A stretch of DNA of 64,000 bases from Actinomycetes bacterium. GTDB taxonomy: Bacteria; Actinomycetota; Actinomycetes; Propionibacteriales; Propionibacteriaceae. The notes beneath the pieces were generated by a model. It was not told the origin of the DNA. It saw only the letters and a list, made by a program, of their open reading frames with translations, and made no database searches. This document shows, one piece after another, positions 42,056 to 50,567 of the stretch. How positions within the stretch are numbered: the first letter of the stretch is position 1; each line of letters starts with the position of its first letter. The stretch spans positions 1 through 64,000 of the forward strand of contig JAEXAS010000018.1 of NCBI GenBank assembly GCA_023458095.1, written 5' to 3'. Both the position numbers and the translations under genes were made by a program.

Positions 42056-43057
42056 TTACACGCCCCGGCGCAGGGCCGGAGTGTTCACCGGTGCATCCCA
42101 CAAGGCGGTCAGTTCGTCATCAAGCAACAACACAGTCACCGAGCAGCCCTGCATTTCCAGGCTGGTGATGTAGTTGCCGACCAGAGAGCGGGTGACCTCC
42201 AGGCCTGCGTCTTCGAGGCGCTTGCGAGCGTGGTTGTAGACGATGTACAGCTCAGACTCGGGCGTACCACCCATGCCATTGACGAACAGCAACACCTTCG
42301 AGCCGGACGCCGGCTTCAGATCGGCCAGAATCGGGTCGACCAACTGGTCGGTGATCGAATCAGCCGGAGCCATCGGGATGCGATGCCGGCCCGGTTCGCC
42401 GTGAATACCGATCCCGATCTCGATCTCGTCCTCGCCCAGATCGAAGGACGGCTTGCCGGCATGCGGCACCGTGCAGGCGCTCAGCGCCACGCCCATCGAA
42501 CGGACCTGGGCGTTCACCTTCTCAGCCACGGCCAGCACGGCATCGAGGTTGTCGCCGCGGTCGGCGGCGGCACCGGCGATCTTCTCCAACAGCACGGTTC
42601 CGGCAACGCCACGGCGTCCGGCCGTCCAGGTGGAATCCTCCACAGCGACGTCATCATTGACCACGACTGCTTTGACAGTGATGCCATCCATCTCAGCCAA
42701 TTCGGCGGCGGTTTCGAAATTCAGTACGTCGCCGGTGTAGTTCTTCACGATGTGCAACACACCCGCACCACCGTCAACGGCCTTGGTGGCTTCCAGGATC
42801 GGATCGGGGGTGGGCGAGGTGAATACCGCGCCGGGGACTGCTGCGTCCAGCATCCCTTTGCCGACATAACCGGCATGCAGCGGCTCGTGACCTGAGCCAC
42901 CGCCGGACACCAAACCGACTTTGCCCTGAACGGGGGCATCGGCGCGTACGACGTAGTCAGGATCAAAATGGACGGTTACCAGATCGGCATGGGCAGCTTG
43001 AAAACCGGCAAGAGTCTCAGCGACTACATTGGCCGGATCGTTGATCAACTTCTTCAC
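42056..43057 (-). CDS. dhaK: Dihydroxyacetone kinase substrate-binding subunit DhaK
   Basis: A 333-aa subunit that binds dihydroxyacetone covalently through a His hemiaminal, in the IGIGIHGEPGRHRI motif. Other features are LVSGGGSGHEPLHAGYVGKG near residue 45 and IVKNYTGDVLNFETAAE. GTG 43057 follows AAGGAG; the frame above it lacks a ribosome site. With dhaL and dhaM it converts dihydroxyacetone to DHAP using PEP, which links glycerol or DHA use to the PTS. No glycerol dehydrogenase or DhaS/DhaR regulator is in the window. Confidence 0.95.
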   Translation of the reverse strand: MKKLINDPANVVAETLAGFQAAHADLVTVHFDPDYVVRADAPVQGKVGLVSGGGSGHEPLHAGYVGKGMLDAAVPGAVFTSPTPDPILEATKAVDGGAGVLHIVKNYTGDVLNFETAAELAEMDGITVKAVVVNDDVAVEDSTWTAGRRGVAGTVLLEKIAGAAADRGDNLDAVLAVAEKVNAQVRSMGVALSACTVPHAGKPSFDLGEDEIEIGIGIHGEPGRHRIPMAPADSITDQLVDPILADLKPASGSKVLLFVNGMGGTPESELYIVYNHARKRLEDAGLEVTRSLVGNYITSLEMQGCSVTVLLLDDELTALWDAPVNTPALRRGV

Positions 43058-43157
43058 GTGGCTCTCCTTTGAGGCATGGTGATTGGGTGGGCCACCTCCA
43101 CTCTGCCGTGAAATGTCCGCTTCTGGTAGGGGAGGAAACACGCACCTTCGTGCAGCT

Positions 43158-43607
43158 TCATCGGCTGCCGTGAACCGACGTGGCGCTCTCAGTCACCGAA
43201 AAGCGGGCCCGGACAGACGGCAGCGCGGCCAAGCCCAGCACAACCAGCCCGATGCCGGCATACAGGGCTTCGAGGAAGCTGCGATCAGGAATGAAGACGA
43301 TCTCAAGCAGGATCCAAGCGATCAGCGCCACCCCCACCGCGATGCTTGCCAGCCAGCCCCAGCGCCGGCCACGGAACAACCCGTAGGCAGCCAGCAGCGA
43401 ACCCACGCCCAGAATGATCGCCAGAAACAGGCCCGGCACGATCCAACTGTCAATCAGCGGAATGCCTGCCAGCCAGGACGCCGGCACAAACTCGTTGCCT
43501 TGCGGGAAGACCAACATCTCGACACCACCGCCGACCGCGGTGAGCCCTGTGAATCCCGGCAGACCACCCATGACCCACACCGACCACATCTTCGTTGTTG
43601 TGCCCAC
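43158..43607 (-). CDS. Small multi-pass membrane protein of unknown function
   Basis: About 149 aa with four hydrophobic segments (MGGLPGFTGLTAVGGG; VPGLFLAIILGVGSLLAAYG; WLASIAVGVALIAWILLEIVF; ALYAGIGLVVLGLAALP), typical of small actinobacterial membrane proteins with no assigned role. The open frame continues upstream only through repeat sequence. GTG 43607 or ATG 43589 are equally possible starts; neither has a good ribosome site. Confidence 0.6.
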   Translation of the reverse strand: MGTTTKMWSVWVMGGLPGFTGLTAVGGGVEMLVFPQGNEFVPASWLAGIPLIDSWIVPGLFLAIILGVGSLLAAYGLFRGRRWGWLASIAVGVALIAWILLEIVFIPDRSFLEALYAGIGLVVLGLAALPSVRARFSVTESATSVHGSR

Positions 43608-43691
43608 GACTCGATCGTACGGCTTGGCGTCCGCCACGAAGCGGCTCGGGATCGACCGTGGTGACCTCAGAGCCGAGGGCCTCAGACTTGG

Positions 43692-43714
43692 CCCTTCGAC
43701 AAGCTCAGGGAACG
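43692..43714. repeat. Single short TTCGACAAGCTCAGG-family repeat
   Basis: One full copy (core TTCGACAAGCTCAGGGAACG) between the membrane protein gene and tRNA-Ser. Confidence 0.85.
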
Positions 43715-43746
43715 GGGGTCGGGAGGCGAGCCGGAGACAAATGCAG

Positions 43747-43773
43747 AATGCCGTCCCGATCCGGGACGGCATT
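43747..43773 (-). terminator. Terminator of the tRNA-Ser gene
   Basis: A perfect 12-bp stem (AATGCCGTCCCG) with a three-base loop starts five bases beyond the encoded CCA end. Confidence 0.75.
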
Positions 43774-43778
43774 CACAT

Positions 43779-43866
43779 TGGCGGTGGCGGAGGGATTTGA
43801 ACCCTCGGAGGGTTGCCCCTCACGCGCTTTCGAGGCGCGCTCTTTCGGCCGCTCAGACACGCCACC
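43779..43866 (-). tRNA. tRNA-Ser (anticodon CGA)
   Basis: A class II tRNA with acceptor stem GGTGGCG/CGCCACC, D-arm region TCTGAGCGGCCGAAAGAG, anticodon stem CGCGC/GCGCG around loop CTCGAAA (anticodon CGA, reading UCG), a long variable arm (TGAGGGGCAACCCTC), and T arm GAGGGTTCAAATCCCTC. The CCA end is encoded (complement of 43779-43781). Confidence 0.93.
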
Positions 43867-43873
43867 GTCGAGG

Positions 43874-43879
43874 AGTGTA
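43874..43879 (-). promoter_or_regulatory. -10 box of tRNA-Ser
   Basis: TACACT on the minus strand, seven bases before the mature 5' end of the tRNA. Confidence 0.4.
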
Positions 43880-43969
43880 CCGAGGCTGCGCCGGACGGGG
43901 CCAATCGGAACGCAACTGCTGCTTCCGCCGGGCTGGGGTTGGTCGCTATGTGGTTTGAGGTGACCCTTC

Positions 43970-44210
43970 GACAAGCTCAGGGAACGGATCGGCGGCCCCA
44001 GGGGACCGGACACACCTTCCCCTCCACCGCTGGCTGAGCCTGACGGAGCCCACCTGGACCCTTCGGCAAGCTCAGGCAACGGGATCGGCGGCCCCGTTCG
44101 ACAAGCTCAGGGGACCGGATCGGCGGCCCCGTTCGACATGCTCAGGGAACGGGATCAGGAGCACCCTTCGACAAGCTCAGGGAACGGGACGACAAGCTCA
44201 GGGAACGGAA
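43970..44210. repeat. Array of about seven short TTCGACAAGCTCAGG-family repeats
   Basis: Mostly direct copies near 43973, 44058, 44094, 44130, 44164 and 44189 plus one inverted degenerate copy near 44032 fill the 352-base gap between tRNA-Ser and tadA. Copies carry point differences (AAGCTC/ATGCTC, GGGAACG/GGGGACCG). There is no gene in the gap. Confidence 0.85.
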
Positions 44211-44218
44211 CAGGTGGA

Positions 44219-44671
44219 TCAGCGCTTTGTGGCGAAGAACTCCTGGAGCAGGGCTCCGCATTGGGTCTCGTCGATTCCGCCGATGACCTCGACGCGATGA
44301 TTGAGTCGGGGATCGCGCACCACATCCCACAGCGAGGCCACTGCGCCGGCTTTGGGATCGTAGGCGCCGAAAACCAGGCGCTCGATGCGGGCCGCGACCA
44401 AGGCTCCTGCGCACATGGTGCACGGCTCCAAAGTCACCACCAGGGTGCAGCCGTCAAGATGCCAGCCGCCGCGATGCGCGGCTGCCCGACGCAGCGCCAA
44501 CACTTCGGCATGGGCCGTGGGGTCACCGGTCAGCTCTCGCTCATTGTGGCCAACCCCAATCGGCGCACCGGAGGAATCCAGCACCACCGCACCGATCGGA
44601 ACGTCGCCATGATCCAACGCCCACCGAGCTTCGGCGAGCGCGGCGTCGATAGCCGGCTGCCAACGGCTCAC
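44219..44671 (-). CDS. tadA: tRNA-specific adenosine deaminase
   Basis: A 150-aa zinc deaminase that converts wobble A34 to inosine in tRNA-Arg(ACG). Zinc and catalytic residues are visible: HAEVLALR (His ligand, Glu proton shuttle) and PCTMCAGAL (two Cys ligands), with GAYDPKAGAV typical of TadA. It overlaps the upstream gene by four bases, so the two are coupled. A short-repeat array follows its stop immediately. Confidence 0.93.
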   Translation of the reverse strand: MSRWQPAIDAALAEARWALDHGDVPIGAVVLDSSGAPIGVGHNERELTGDPTAHAEVLALRRAAAHRGGWHLDGCTLVVTLEPCTMCAGALVAARIERLVFGAYDPKAGAVASLWDVVRDPRLNHRVEVIGGIDETQCGALLQEFFATKR

Positions 44672-45288
44672 TCGAAGCTGGCCATCGCTTTGGCGAACTC
44701 CGATCCAAAGCTGATCTTGGTGGCGATCCGCTCCAGCAACGCGGTGGCCTCCACGTCGTAGTCCTCAGCCATCGCTTCGAGTTCGAATTCGGGTAGGCCC
44801 ACATCGGCGAGAATGTCGGAGTCCCCGACCGGGTAGCCGTCCTCGTTCTCATCGGGCAGTTCAGCGTCCAAGAAGTCGCAGGCATCCCGGGCGATCGGCC
44901 AGTCCTCGGCGGCAGCAGCATCAGAGCAGAACACCTGTACGCGCTTGCCCCGCACCCGAACCAGCACGAACACCTCGTCGGCGATCGACACCATGCCCAC
45001 CGCACCGGCATCGCCAGGAACCCGACGCAACTGAGTGATCAGTGCGTCCAAGTCATTGGCCAAGCTGAGATCCAAGGCAAGAGCGACCGGCTGACCGTCT
45101 TCGCGGTACAGCGCGATCACCAGATCAATGTCGTCCTCGGTGGCATCCTCGGGATAGTCGTCCTCATCATCGTCATCGTCGTCGTCTTCGACTTCGACGA
45201 CGTCCAGATCGTCATCCAGATCGTCGAGTCCGGGACGGTCGTCGCCGCGGTTGGGCAACTCGAACTCCAGTTCATCCGAATCGCTCAC
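44668..45288 (-). CDS. tRNA adenosine deaminase-associated protein
   Basis: A 206-aa actinobacterial protein almost always encoded upstream of tadA. It has a strikingly acidic N-terminus (LDDDLDVVEVEDDDDDDDED and more, residues 20-50) followed by a conserved domain (VIALYREDGQPVALALD, GMVSIADEVFVLVRVRG, DFLDAELPDENEDGYPVGD). Its biochemical role is not established. GTG 45288 follows AGGAGG. It is divergent from upp across 107 bases. Confidence 0.85.
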   Translation of the reverse strand: MSDSDELEFELPNRGDDRPGLDDLDDDLDVVEVEDDDDDDDEDDYPEDATEDDIDLVIALYREDGQPVALALDLSLANDLDALITQLRRVPGDAGAVGMVSIADEVFVLVRVRGKRVQVFCSDAAAAEDWPIARDACDFLDAELPDENEDGYPVGDSDILADVGLPEFELEAMAEDYDVEATALLERIATKISFGSEFAKAMASFE

Positions 45289-45395
45289 CGATGCCTCCTC
45301 AACTGGTCCTGCCGTCCCATGGTCTCAGAAAACCGGCTCGGGGGCACAGTCTGGGCAGGACTGCTGGCGCGGCCCAGGTGTGCCAAGGTAGTTCT

Positions 45396-46037
45396 GTGGA
45401 ACTTCGCGTCATTGAACACCCCCTCGTAGCGCACAAGGTCAGCCTGCTGCGCGACCAAGACACAACCAGTGCGACCTTTCGCCAACTGGTCGAGGAATTG
45501 GTCACCTTGCTGGCCTACGAGGCCACCCGCGAAGTGCGGGTCGAACCAGTTCGAGTCACCACTCCCATCACGACGACCACCGGGGTGGCCTTGAGCCGGC
45601 CGCGGCCCTTGGTGGTGCCGATCCTGCGTGCCGGTCTCGGCATGCTTGAAGGCATGATGCGGCTGATGCCCACCGCCGAGGTCGGCTTTGTCGGCATGGT
45701 GCGCGACGAGGAAACTCTGCAGCCCTTCACCTACGCCGAGCGCCTGCCCAAGGACCTGTCCGGGCGTCAGTGCTATGTGCTGGATCCGATGCTGGCCACC
45801 GGCGGCTCACTGGGCGGCACCGTCCAGTTCCTGGTGGATCGTGGCGCGGATCACATCACCGCCATCTGCCTGATCGCCGCTCCCGAGGGTGTGGCCAACA
45901 TGAGTGCCCTGGTCGACGGGCTGGATGTTCCCTGCACCCTGGTGTGTGCCGCTTTGGACGAGAAGCTCAACGAGGTCGGCTACATCGTCCCGGGCCTCGG
46001 TGACGCCGGTGACCGGCTCTACGGCCTGGCCCAGTAA
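45396..46037 (+). CDS. upp: Uracil phosphoribosyltransferase
   Basis: A 213-aa salvage enzyme that makes UMP from uracil and PRPP. Recognised by VELRVIEHPLVAHKVSLLRD, PILRAGLGMLEGM, the PRPP loop VLDPMLATGGSL and the uracil-binding GYIVPGLGDAGDR end. GTG 45396 is six bases downstream of a possible CAAGGT -10 box preceded by TGC, so a leaderless start is likely; the upstream open frame is not coding. Confidence 0.96.
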   Translation: MELRVIEHPLVAHKVSLLRDQDTTSATFRQLVEELVTLLAYEATREVRVEPVRVTTPITTTTGVALSRPRPLVVPILRAGLGMLEGMMRLMPTAEVGFVGMVRDEETLQPFTYAERLPKDLSGRQCYVLDPMLATGGSLGGTVQFLVDRGADHITAICLIAAPEGVANMSALVDGLDVPCTLVCAALDEKLNEVGYIVPGLGDAGDRLYGLAQ

Positions 46038-46137
46038 CGGCCTGGCCAATAACGGTTTAGCCCAGGAGCGGCGTGACCCCGTAGCCGGTTTGAGGTGTCG
46101 GGCTGCTGCAAGGCGCGGGTGGGCTAACTTCTGGGGC

Positions 46138-46191
46138 CCTTCGACAGGCTCAGGGCACGGGAGCTTCCGTTGGCTGAGCTTGTCGAAGCCG
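46138..46191. repeat. Inverted pair of short repeats
   Basis: TTCGACAGGCTCAGG and CTGAGCTTGTCGAA face each other about 20 bases apart and could form a hairpin between the convergent 3' ends of upp and the next gene, acting as a terminator. Confidence 0.8.
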
Positions 46192-46220
46192 GCCAACTCA
46201 GCGATTTTCGCCCGGATCGG

Positions 46221-47507
46221 TCAGGATCGAGATCCCAGGCGACGAACCAGGGACATCGGCAGCAGGGCCCGGGCGAGCAGACCCAGGCGAGCCCGTAGCT
46301 GTCCCTTGAACGATTGATTGCCGCCAGGGCCGTCCGGAACCTGGGCCGCGCGCGGCAGCCGGGCCCGCCGCTGCCGGATCGCCAGACGTCCGGCGACATA
46401 ACTGCCCTGCGTCACCGCCACACCCGGGCGTTGCTGAATCGGGAGTTCAAGGAGCTCACCGACCCGCTTCACCACCCGCTGGCCGGGGGTGAGTTCGTCC
46501 ACCGACACGAAGACATCATCGAGCCAGGCCTGCTGCGGGCTGGGCAGCCGGTCGGCGATGAGATCGTCGAAGGTGGCGATCAGGCCTGAGTTCAGCAGCA
46601 CCTGATTGCCGTGCTTCTCATGGACGCCCAGATCAGCGATGAAGGCCGTCCGAACCCCGGCCGCCACAGCCTCCAGACCTGCGGTCGAAGAGACGGTGAG
46701 CATCAGGTCGGTGCTGGGCAGCAGCTCGGTGATGGGCTCATAGGTCAGTGCGAAGTTGGACGGCGGCTTGGGCAGTTCGGCCAGGACCTGCTCGGGATGG
46801 TGATCCATGCGGTGGAAGGTGCTCTCCCAGCGCCGGTGTCGCGGCTTGAGCAAGACCCGGCGATCCGGATGAGCTGTGGCGTAGTCGATGAGGCGCTGAT
46901 ACACGTAGGCGCGGTCCCATCGCTGAGTGGGAATGGTGGGCTGATCGGCGAAGACCACCGTCTGGATCGGGCCTTCTCGGCGGGCAGCGGGCCGCGCCGG
47001 CAGCAGCGGCAATCCGGTGAGCAGCAGGTTGTCCAGGGGTAACCCCAGCAGGCGGGCCGCATTCTCGAACTCGCGCAGGTTGTCGGCGGAGTTCACCGCC
47101 ACCAGGTCGGAGCCAGCCCGGTCCAGATAGCCCGCCACGAGCTTCTCGATCACGATGCCGACCCAGCCGGTCACGATCACCGGTTCCCGATCGGCGGGCT
47201 CGGCTCGGCGCAGCAGCGCCAGCTCATCGGTGAAGCGCTCGACGAGTTGGCCCTGCAGGGCCAGCACCACACAGTCGGCGGTGCGCGCCGCCGCCAGCAG
47301 GTCGGCCCAAGCCAGCAGTTCGGGTTCGGGGCAGCCGATGGCCGCGATCTGATCTGAGGACAGCGCGGTGCGATAGTCGGACGGGGCAGCGACCGTCCAG
47401 GTCCATTCGTCACTGGGGAACTCGCGGGCCAACCCCACTGCCCACTTCAGCTGGGAATCGTAGGCGGCAACGACCAACAGGTGGCGCTGCGTCGTGGGGC
47501 GCTGCAT
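46221..47507 (-). CDS. Putative glycosyltransferase (DUF6716-like)
   Basis: A 428-aa soluble protein with a two-domain GT-B look. The N-terminus (LLVVAAYDSQLKWAVGLA) recalls the actinobacterial DUF6716 putative glycosyltransferases. The second half carries KPRHRRWESTFHR and, later, TDLMLTVSSTAGLEAVAAG, the kind of donor-site helix seen in capsule and CDP-sugar or CDP-polyol transferases. The last 60 residues are Arg-rich. It opens the glycan locus at 46-64 kb, divergent from the next operon. The assignment rests on pattern similarity only. Confidence 0.6.
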   Translation of the reverse strand: MQRPTTQRHLLVVAAYDSQLKWAVGLAREFPSDEWTWTVAAPSDYRTALSSDQIAAIGCPEPELLAWADLLAAARTADCVVLALQGQLVERFTDELALLRRAEPADREPVIVTGWVGIVIEKLVAGYLDRAGSDLVAVNSADNLREFENAARLLGLPLDNLLLTGLPLLPARPAARREGPIQTVVFADQPTIPTQRWDRAYVYQRLIDYATAHPDRRVLLKPRHRRWESTFHRMDHHPEQVLAELPKPPSNFALTYEPITELLPSTDLMLTVSSTAGLEAVAAGVRTAFIADLGVHEKHGNQVLLNSGLIATFDDLIADRLPSPQQAWLDDVFVSVDELTPGQRVVKRVGELLELPIQQRPGVAVTQGSYVAGRLAIRQRRARLPRAAQVPDGPGGNQSFKGQLRARLGLLARALLPMSLVRRLGSRS

Positions 47508-47624
47508 CGTGGGTGGGTTCCCTTCCTAGCCTTCTTGGTGCGGGATCACTTTACCGAGCAAAGCCCGTTGTTTTGCCTCGTTTTGACCCTGGCCAACGTC
47601 ACGAAGCGGCTTGCGCATCCCTGC

Positions 47625-47630
47625 TAATCT
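47625..47630 (+). promoter_or_regulatory. -10 box for a leaderless transcript
   Basis: TAATCT, six bases, then GTG 47637. It starts the three-gene operon 47637-50286. Confidence 0.5.
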
Positions 47631-47636
47631 GCCACC

Positions 47637-48635
47637 GTGACCCAACCACGTACGGCATCTTCCACACCGTTCTTGGTGCGCCTAAAGCGGCGCGCCGGAC
47701 GTTTTCGCCGACGACTCTCCGGGAATGCCGAAATCACTATTCCGACGCTTCTTGCCGTTCGAGTTAACCCTCAATCGATTGCGGTTGGATTGCATTCATC
47801 GTGGACCAAACCGATCGAGGAGGTCGAGGACGCCGAGGCCGCATTGCTGCCGCAGCGCGTGCGTCACGTGCTGATCTGGCGGACCAACCAAGACCAAGCC
47901 GCCGTCGCGTTGGCGCGGTCCCTGCACCGGGACATCTTCGCCCGCACCGCATCCCCGGTAGCCTTCGTGGACGAACGGAACCCGCAGCTCGCCGGAGCCC
48001 CCACGCTCCTTGACGTCGTGGAACGTATCCGACCTAGCCAAGAAGCCTTTTATGCGGTTCGGCAGAGTAGCCTGGTGATCATCCAGGATCCGTACTCCGC
48101 CCTGCCCGTCGCTGTGGCACACACCTGGCCGAGCGCCCGGGTCATCCTGATCCTCACCCGCGAGCCCGCGTTCCCCCTCACCCCCCTCATCGGGGTGGAG
48201 GCACTCCTCACCAAGTCCGGGGTGACGGTGCCCGACGACCTGCTCGACACCACCCCGTTCCATGCCGAGTTCAGTGACGACGCCGAGCTGAATAGCATCG
48301 TGCGCGCATTGTGGAATGTGGCCCGACCCTACCCCCAGGGCTATTTGTCCGTGGTCAAGGGGAGCCCCGTCGCGCTCCGCGATTACCACGGCTCCGGAAA
48401 TGAGGACATTGTGGTTGCGATGCCCGCAGACTGGTCCACCTCAGGGGCAGAGTTCAGTGATTTCCGTAGCTATCTGCACACCGTCTGGTCATCTGCACTG
48501 GCAGTAGGAATTCACTCGAAATTCACCTACTCTTACGAAAGCCTGGTTGCCCGTCCGGATGTGAACCTCTTGATGGTGCTGATCGACCGTGGCGCACGGG
48601 TCACGTTCACCACCGCAGCGGAGGTGCCAGCGTGA
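47637..48635 (+). CDS. Protein of unknown function in the glycan locus
   Basis: A 332-aa protein with a basic N-terminus (RLKRRAGRFRRRLSG) and no obvious membrane helix. I recognise no family. Alternating strands and helices such as RHVLIWRTNQDQAAVALARS, SLVIIQDPYSALPVAVAHTW and ARVILILTREPAF suggest a Rossmann-like fold. Its GTGA end overlaps the start of the next glycosyltransferase gene, so it acts with it. It may itself be a divergent GT-B enzyme or a scaffold for one. Confidence 0.6.
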   Translation: MTQPRTASSTPFLVRLKRRAGRFRRRLSGNAEITIPTLLAVRVNPQSIAVGLHSSWTKPIEEVEDAEAALLPQRVRHVLIWRTNQDQAAVALARSLHRDIFARTASPVAFVDERNPQLAGAPTLLDVVERIRPSQEAFYAVRQSSLVIIQDPYSALPVAVAHTWPSARVILILTREPAFPLTPLIGVEALLTKSGVTVPDDLLDTTPFHAEFSDDAELNSIVRALWNVARPYPQGYLSVVKGSPVALRDYHGSGNEDIVVAMPADWSTSGAEFSDFRSYLHTVWSSALAVGIHSKFTYSYESLVARPDVNLLMVLIDRGARVTFTTAAEVPA

Positions 48636-49597
48636 AGATCGTGCACCTGTCGCCATCGATCCTGGCCGGCGCACCGGGCATGCTGGCCGACGCCCAACGC
48701 GAGATCCTGGGCCACGACGCCAGCCACGTCCGGGTCGGGGACGCCGGCGCCCACCGCGACCTGATGTCGCCCAACTCCCTGCAGTTGACCGACTGCCCGC
48801 AGGACCAGGAGATCTTCACCGACCTGCTCAATCAGGCCGAGGTCATTCACGTACACAACTTCCTGCCGCCCTTGCTTCGGCGCTGGGCCGCCGCAGTGCC
48901 CGACGTCTTTGACCGGCGGTGGGTGTACCAGGTGCATTCCCCCAGCCACGAGCGCCCGCTGTTCGGTGACCTGTCGGCCGATCACGGCCTGCCCTGGCAC
49001 GCGAAGTTGGCCGTCTGCCACGCCCATCCGCGCATGTTCCCCGACTTCACCCCCGTGCCGAATGTGCTGCACCGCCCGTTCATCACCCACACCAACCGGG
49101 CCAAAGCGCCGAGCGACGGTCCGCTGCGGGTGGTGCACTCGCCGTCCACCCGCTCCCAGGGACGCTGGTCGGCCAAGGGCGATGAGTTGTTCGAGGTGGA
49201 GCTTCAGCGCCTCCATGCCGATCCGCGGGTCGCGCTGCAAACCCTCGAAGGAGTCTCGCCACGGCGGGTGGCGATGACCCGCCAGTTCAGCCACGTGTCG
49301 ATCGATGAGGTCGTCACCGGCGGCTTCCATCTGGTCAGCTATGAAGGTCTGGCTGCGGGCAATGTGGTGATCAACGGCGCCGACGAGCTCTCGATGGCCG
49401 CCTTCGCCATGGGCTTTCGCACCGCCGAGCGTCCGCCGTGGCTCATCACCGACTCCGCCGGCGTCCATCAGCAGCTTCTCGCTCTGGCCACGGACCGCTC
49501 GCGCCTGGCGGACCTGATGCAGGCCGGCCACGAATACTTCTGGCGGGTGATGGCCGCCGAGCGGGTGGTCGGCTTCTTCGACGAGATCTACGCCTGA
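48632..49597 (+). CDS. GT-B glycosyltransferase-like protein
   Basis: A 321-aa protein. The N-terminus KIVHLSPSILAGAPGMLADAQR and the acceptor-domain motif EVIHVHNFLPPLLRRWA are typical of GT4/GT1-like glycosyltransferases. The donor half is short and lacks a clear EPFG-type motif; SYEGLAAGNVVINGADE occupies its place. It is translationally coupled to both neighbours (four-base overlap upstream, two bases to the next ATG). It probably adds a sugar to the surface glycan. Confidence 0.65.
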   Translation: MKIVHLSPSILAGAPGMLADAQREILGHDASHVRVGDAGAHRDLMSPNSLQLTDCPQDQEIFTDLLNQAEVIHVHNFLPPLLRRWAAAVPDVFDRRWVYQVHSPSHERPLFGDLSADHGLPWHAKLAVCHAHPRMFPDFTPVPNVLHRPFITHTNRAKAPSDGPLRVVHSPSTRSQGRWSAKGDELFEVELQRLHADPRVALQTLEGVSPRRVAMTRQFSHVSIDEVVTGGFHLVSYEGLAAGNVVINGADELSMAAFAMGFRTAERPPWLITDSAGVHQQLLALATDRSRLADLMQAGHEYFWRVMAAERVVGFFDEIYA

Positions 49598-49599
49598 CG

Positions 49600-50286
49600 A
49601 TGGTCGATTTCCAGCCCCTGGAGCAGCTCCGAGAACGGTTCACCGGAGCCGAGGTGGACGTCCTCGGCAATGGACCGACCGTTGCGGCATGGACTCCCGG
49701 CGATCGGGCGATCGCCACGGTGAATGCCGGCATGCCACTGGTGGCCTCCCACGAGGCGAAGGCCGATCTGTACTGGGTCCAAGACGAGCGGTTCATCGCC
49801 ACCAAGGGTCCGTCGCTGTTGCCCTATGTGCACCTGATCGACTTCTTCGCCGCCAATGCCCGCGTCATCGATCTGGTGCCACCCAACTATGGCCACCGGG
49901 TGCCGGTACGCATGATGGGCGATGTGGACTGGTCCCGCGACCCGCGGCTAGGCGTCAACCACGGCTACAACGTGGTGTTCGGTCTCCTCCAACTGTTGAG
50001 CTGGTGCCAGGTGCGCTCGGTTCATCTGTGGGGTGTGGGAATGCGCTACTGGTCGACCAATCCGCGCTATCACCAAAGCACCCGTGGCGCGGATGTGGAT
50101 CTGCACCGGTCCGCCGAGCAGGTGATTCTGGTCAACCGTGCACTGGACATTCTGCGCAGTGAAGGCGTCGAGGTGGAGGTGCACGGACCCTCGGCCCTCA
50201 CCGACTTCGCGCCGCTACCCCAGGGCCAGTGGGCCGGACAGGTCGCCCCGCTCACCACGCCGCCAACGCGCGTCCAGCCGACGTAG
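49600..50286 (+). CDS. Protein of unknown function with GNGPT motif (DUF115/sialyltransferase-like?)
   Basis: A 228-aa protein whose DVLGNGPTVAAW start, VNAGMPLVASHEAKADLYWV and later GYNVVFGLLQLLSWCQVRSVHLWGVGMRYW pattern recalls the DUF115/GT42-like Rossmann proteins that modify surface sugars. This is a weak likeness seen by eye. ATG 49600 is two bases after the glycosyltransferase stop. It is the last gene of the operon and is followed by a short-repeat array. Confidence 0.55.
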   Translation: MVDFQPLEQLRERFTGAEVDVLGNGPTVAAWTPGDRAIATVNAGMPLVASHEAKADLYWVQDERFIATKGPSLLPYVHLIDFFAANARVIDLVPPNYGHRVPVRMMGDVDWSRDPRLGVNHGYNVVFGLLQLLSWCQVRSVHLWGVGMRYWSTNPRYHQSTRGADVDLHRSAEQVILVNRALDILRSEGVEVEVHGPSALTDFAPLPQGQWAGQVAPLTTPPTRVQPT

Positions 50287-50365
50287 TCGCACCCGGATTA
50301 GCTGAACCGGACCACCGCGGGTGTCAGCCAGTCGGTTGTGCCTGACTGCCCCTTGACGCTGATAC

Positions 50366-50524
50366 AGGCTTCGACAAGCTCAGCCAACGGGTATTGCCGT
50401 GCCCTGAGCCTGTCGAAGGGCACCCCAGGAGTCAGGTATCGCCGTGCCCTGAGCCTGTCGAAGGGCACCCCAGGAGTCAGGTATCGCCGTGCCCTGAGCT
50501 TGTCGAAGGGCGCCCCCGGCGTCA
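50366..50524. repeat. Short repeat followed by a 45-bp unit in three tandem copies
   Basis: One copy reading TTCGACAAGCTCAGCCAACG near 50370 is followed by three head-to-tail 45-base units starting at 50390, 50435 and 50480. Each unit contains CCCTGAGCYTGTCGAAGGG. The units differ at only a few bases. They fill the gap between the three-gene operon and menB. Confidence 0.85.
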
Positions 50525-50538
50525 GCCAGCCGAGGTGT

Positions 50539-50557
50539 GCCCGGCTGCCAGCCGGGC
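50539..50557 (-). terminator. Terminator of menB
   Basis: GCCCGGCT and AGCCGGGC form a perfect 8-bp stem with a three-base loop, ten bases beyond the menB stop. Confidence 0.65.
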
Positions 50558-50567
50558 GGTTCCCGAA

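Noticed and set aside
43970..44210. A CRISPR-like array of ~24-base repeats with ~10-40-base spacers
   Set aside because: Repeats are degenerate, occur in both orientations, have irregular spacing, and the same repeat is scattered singly across the window and inside ileS. No cas genes are present.
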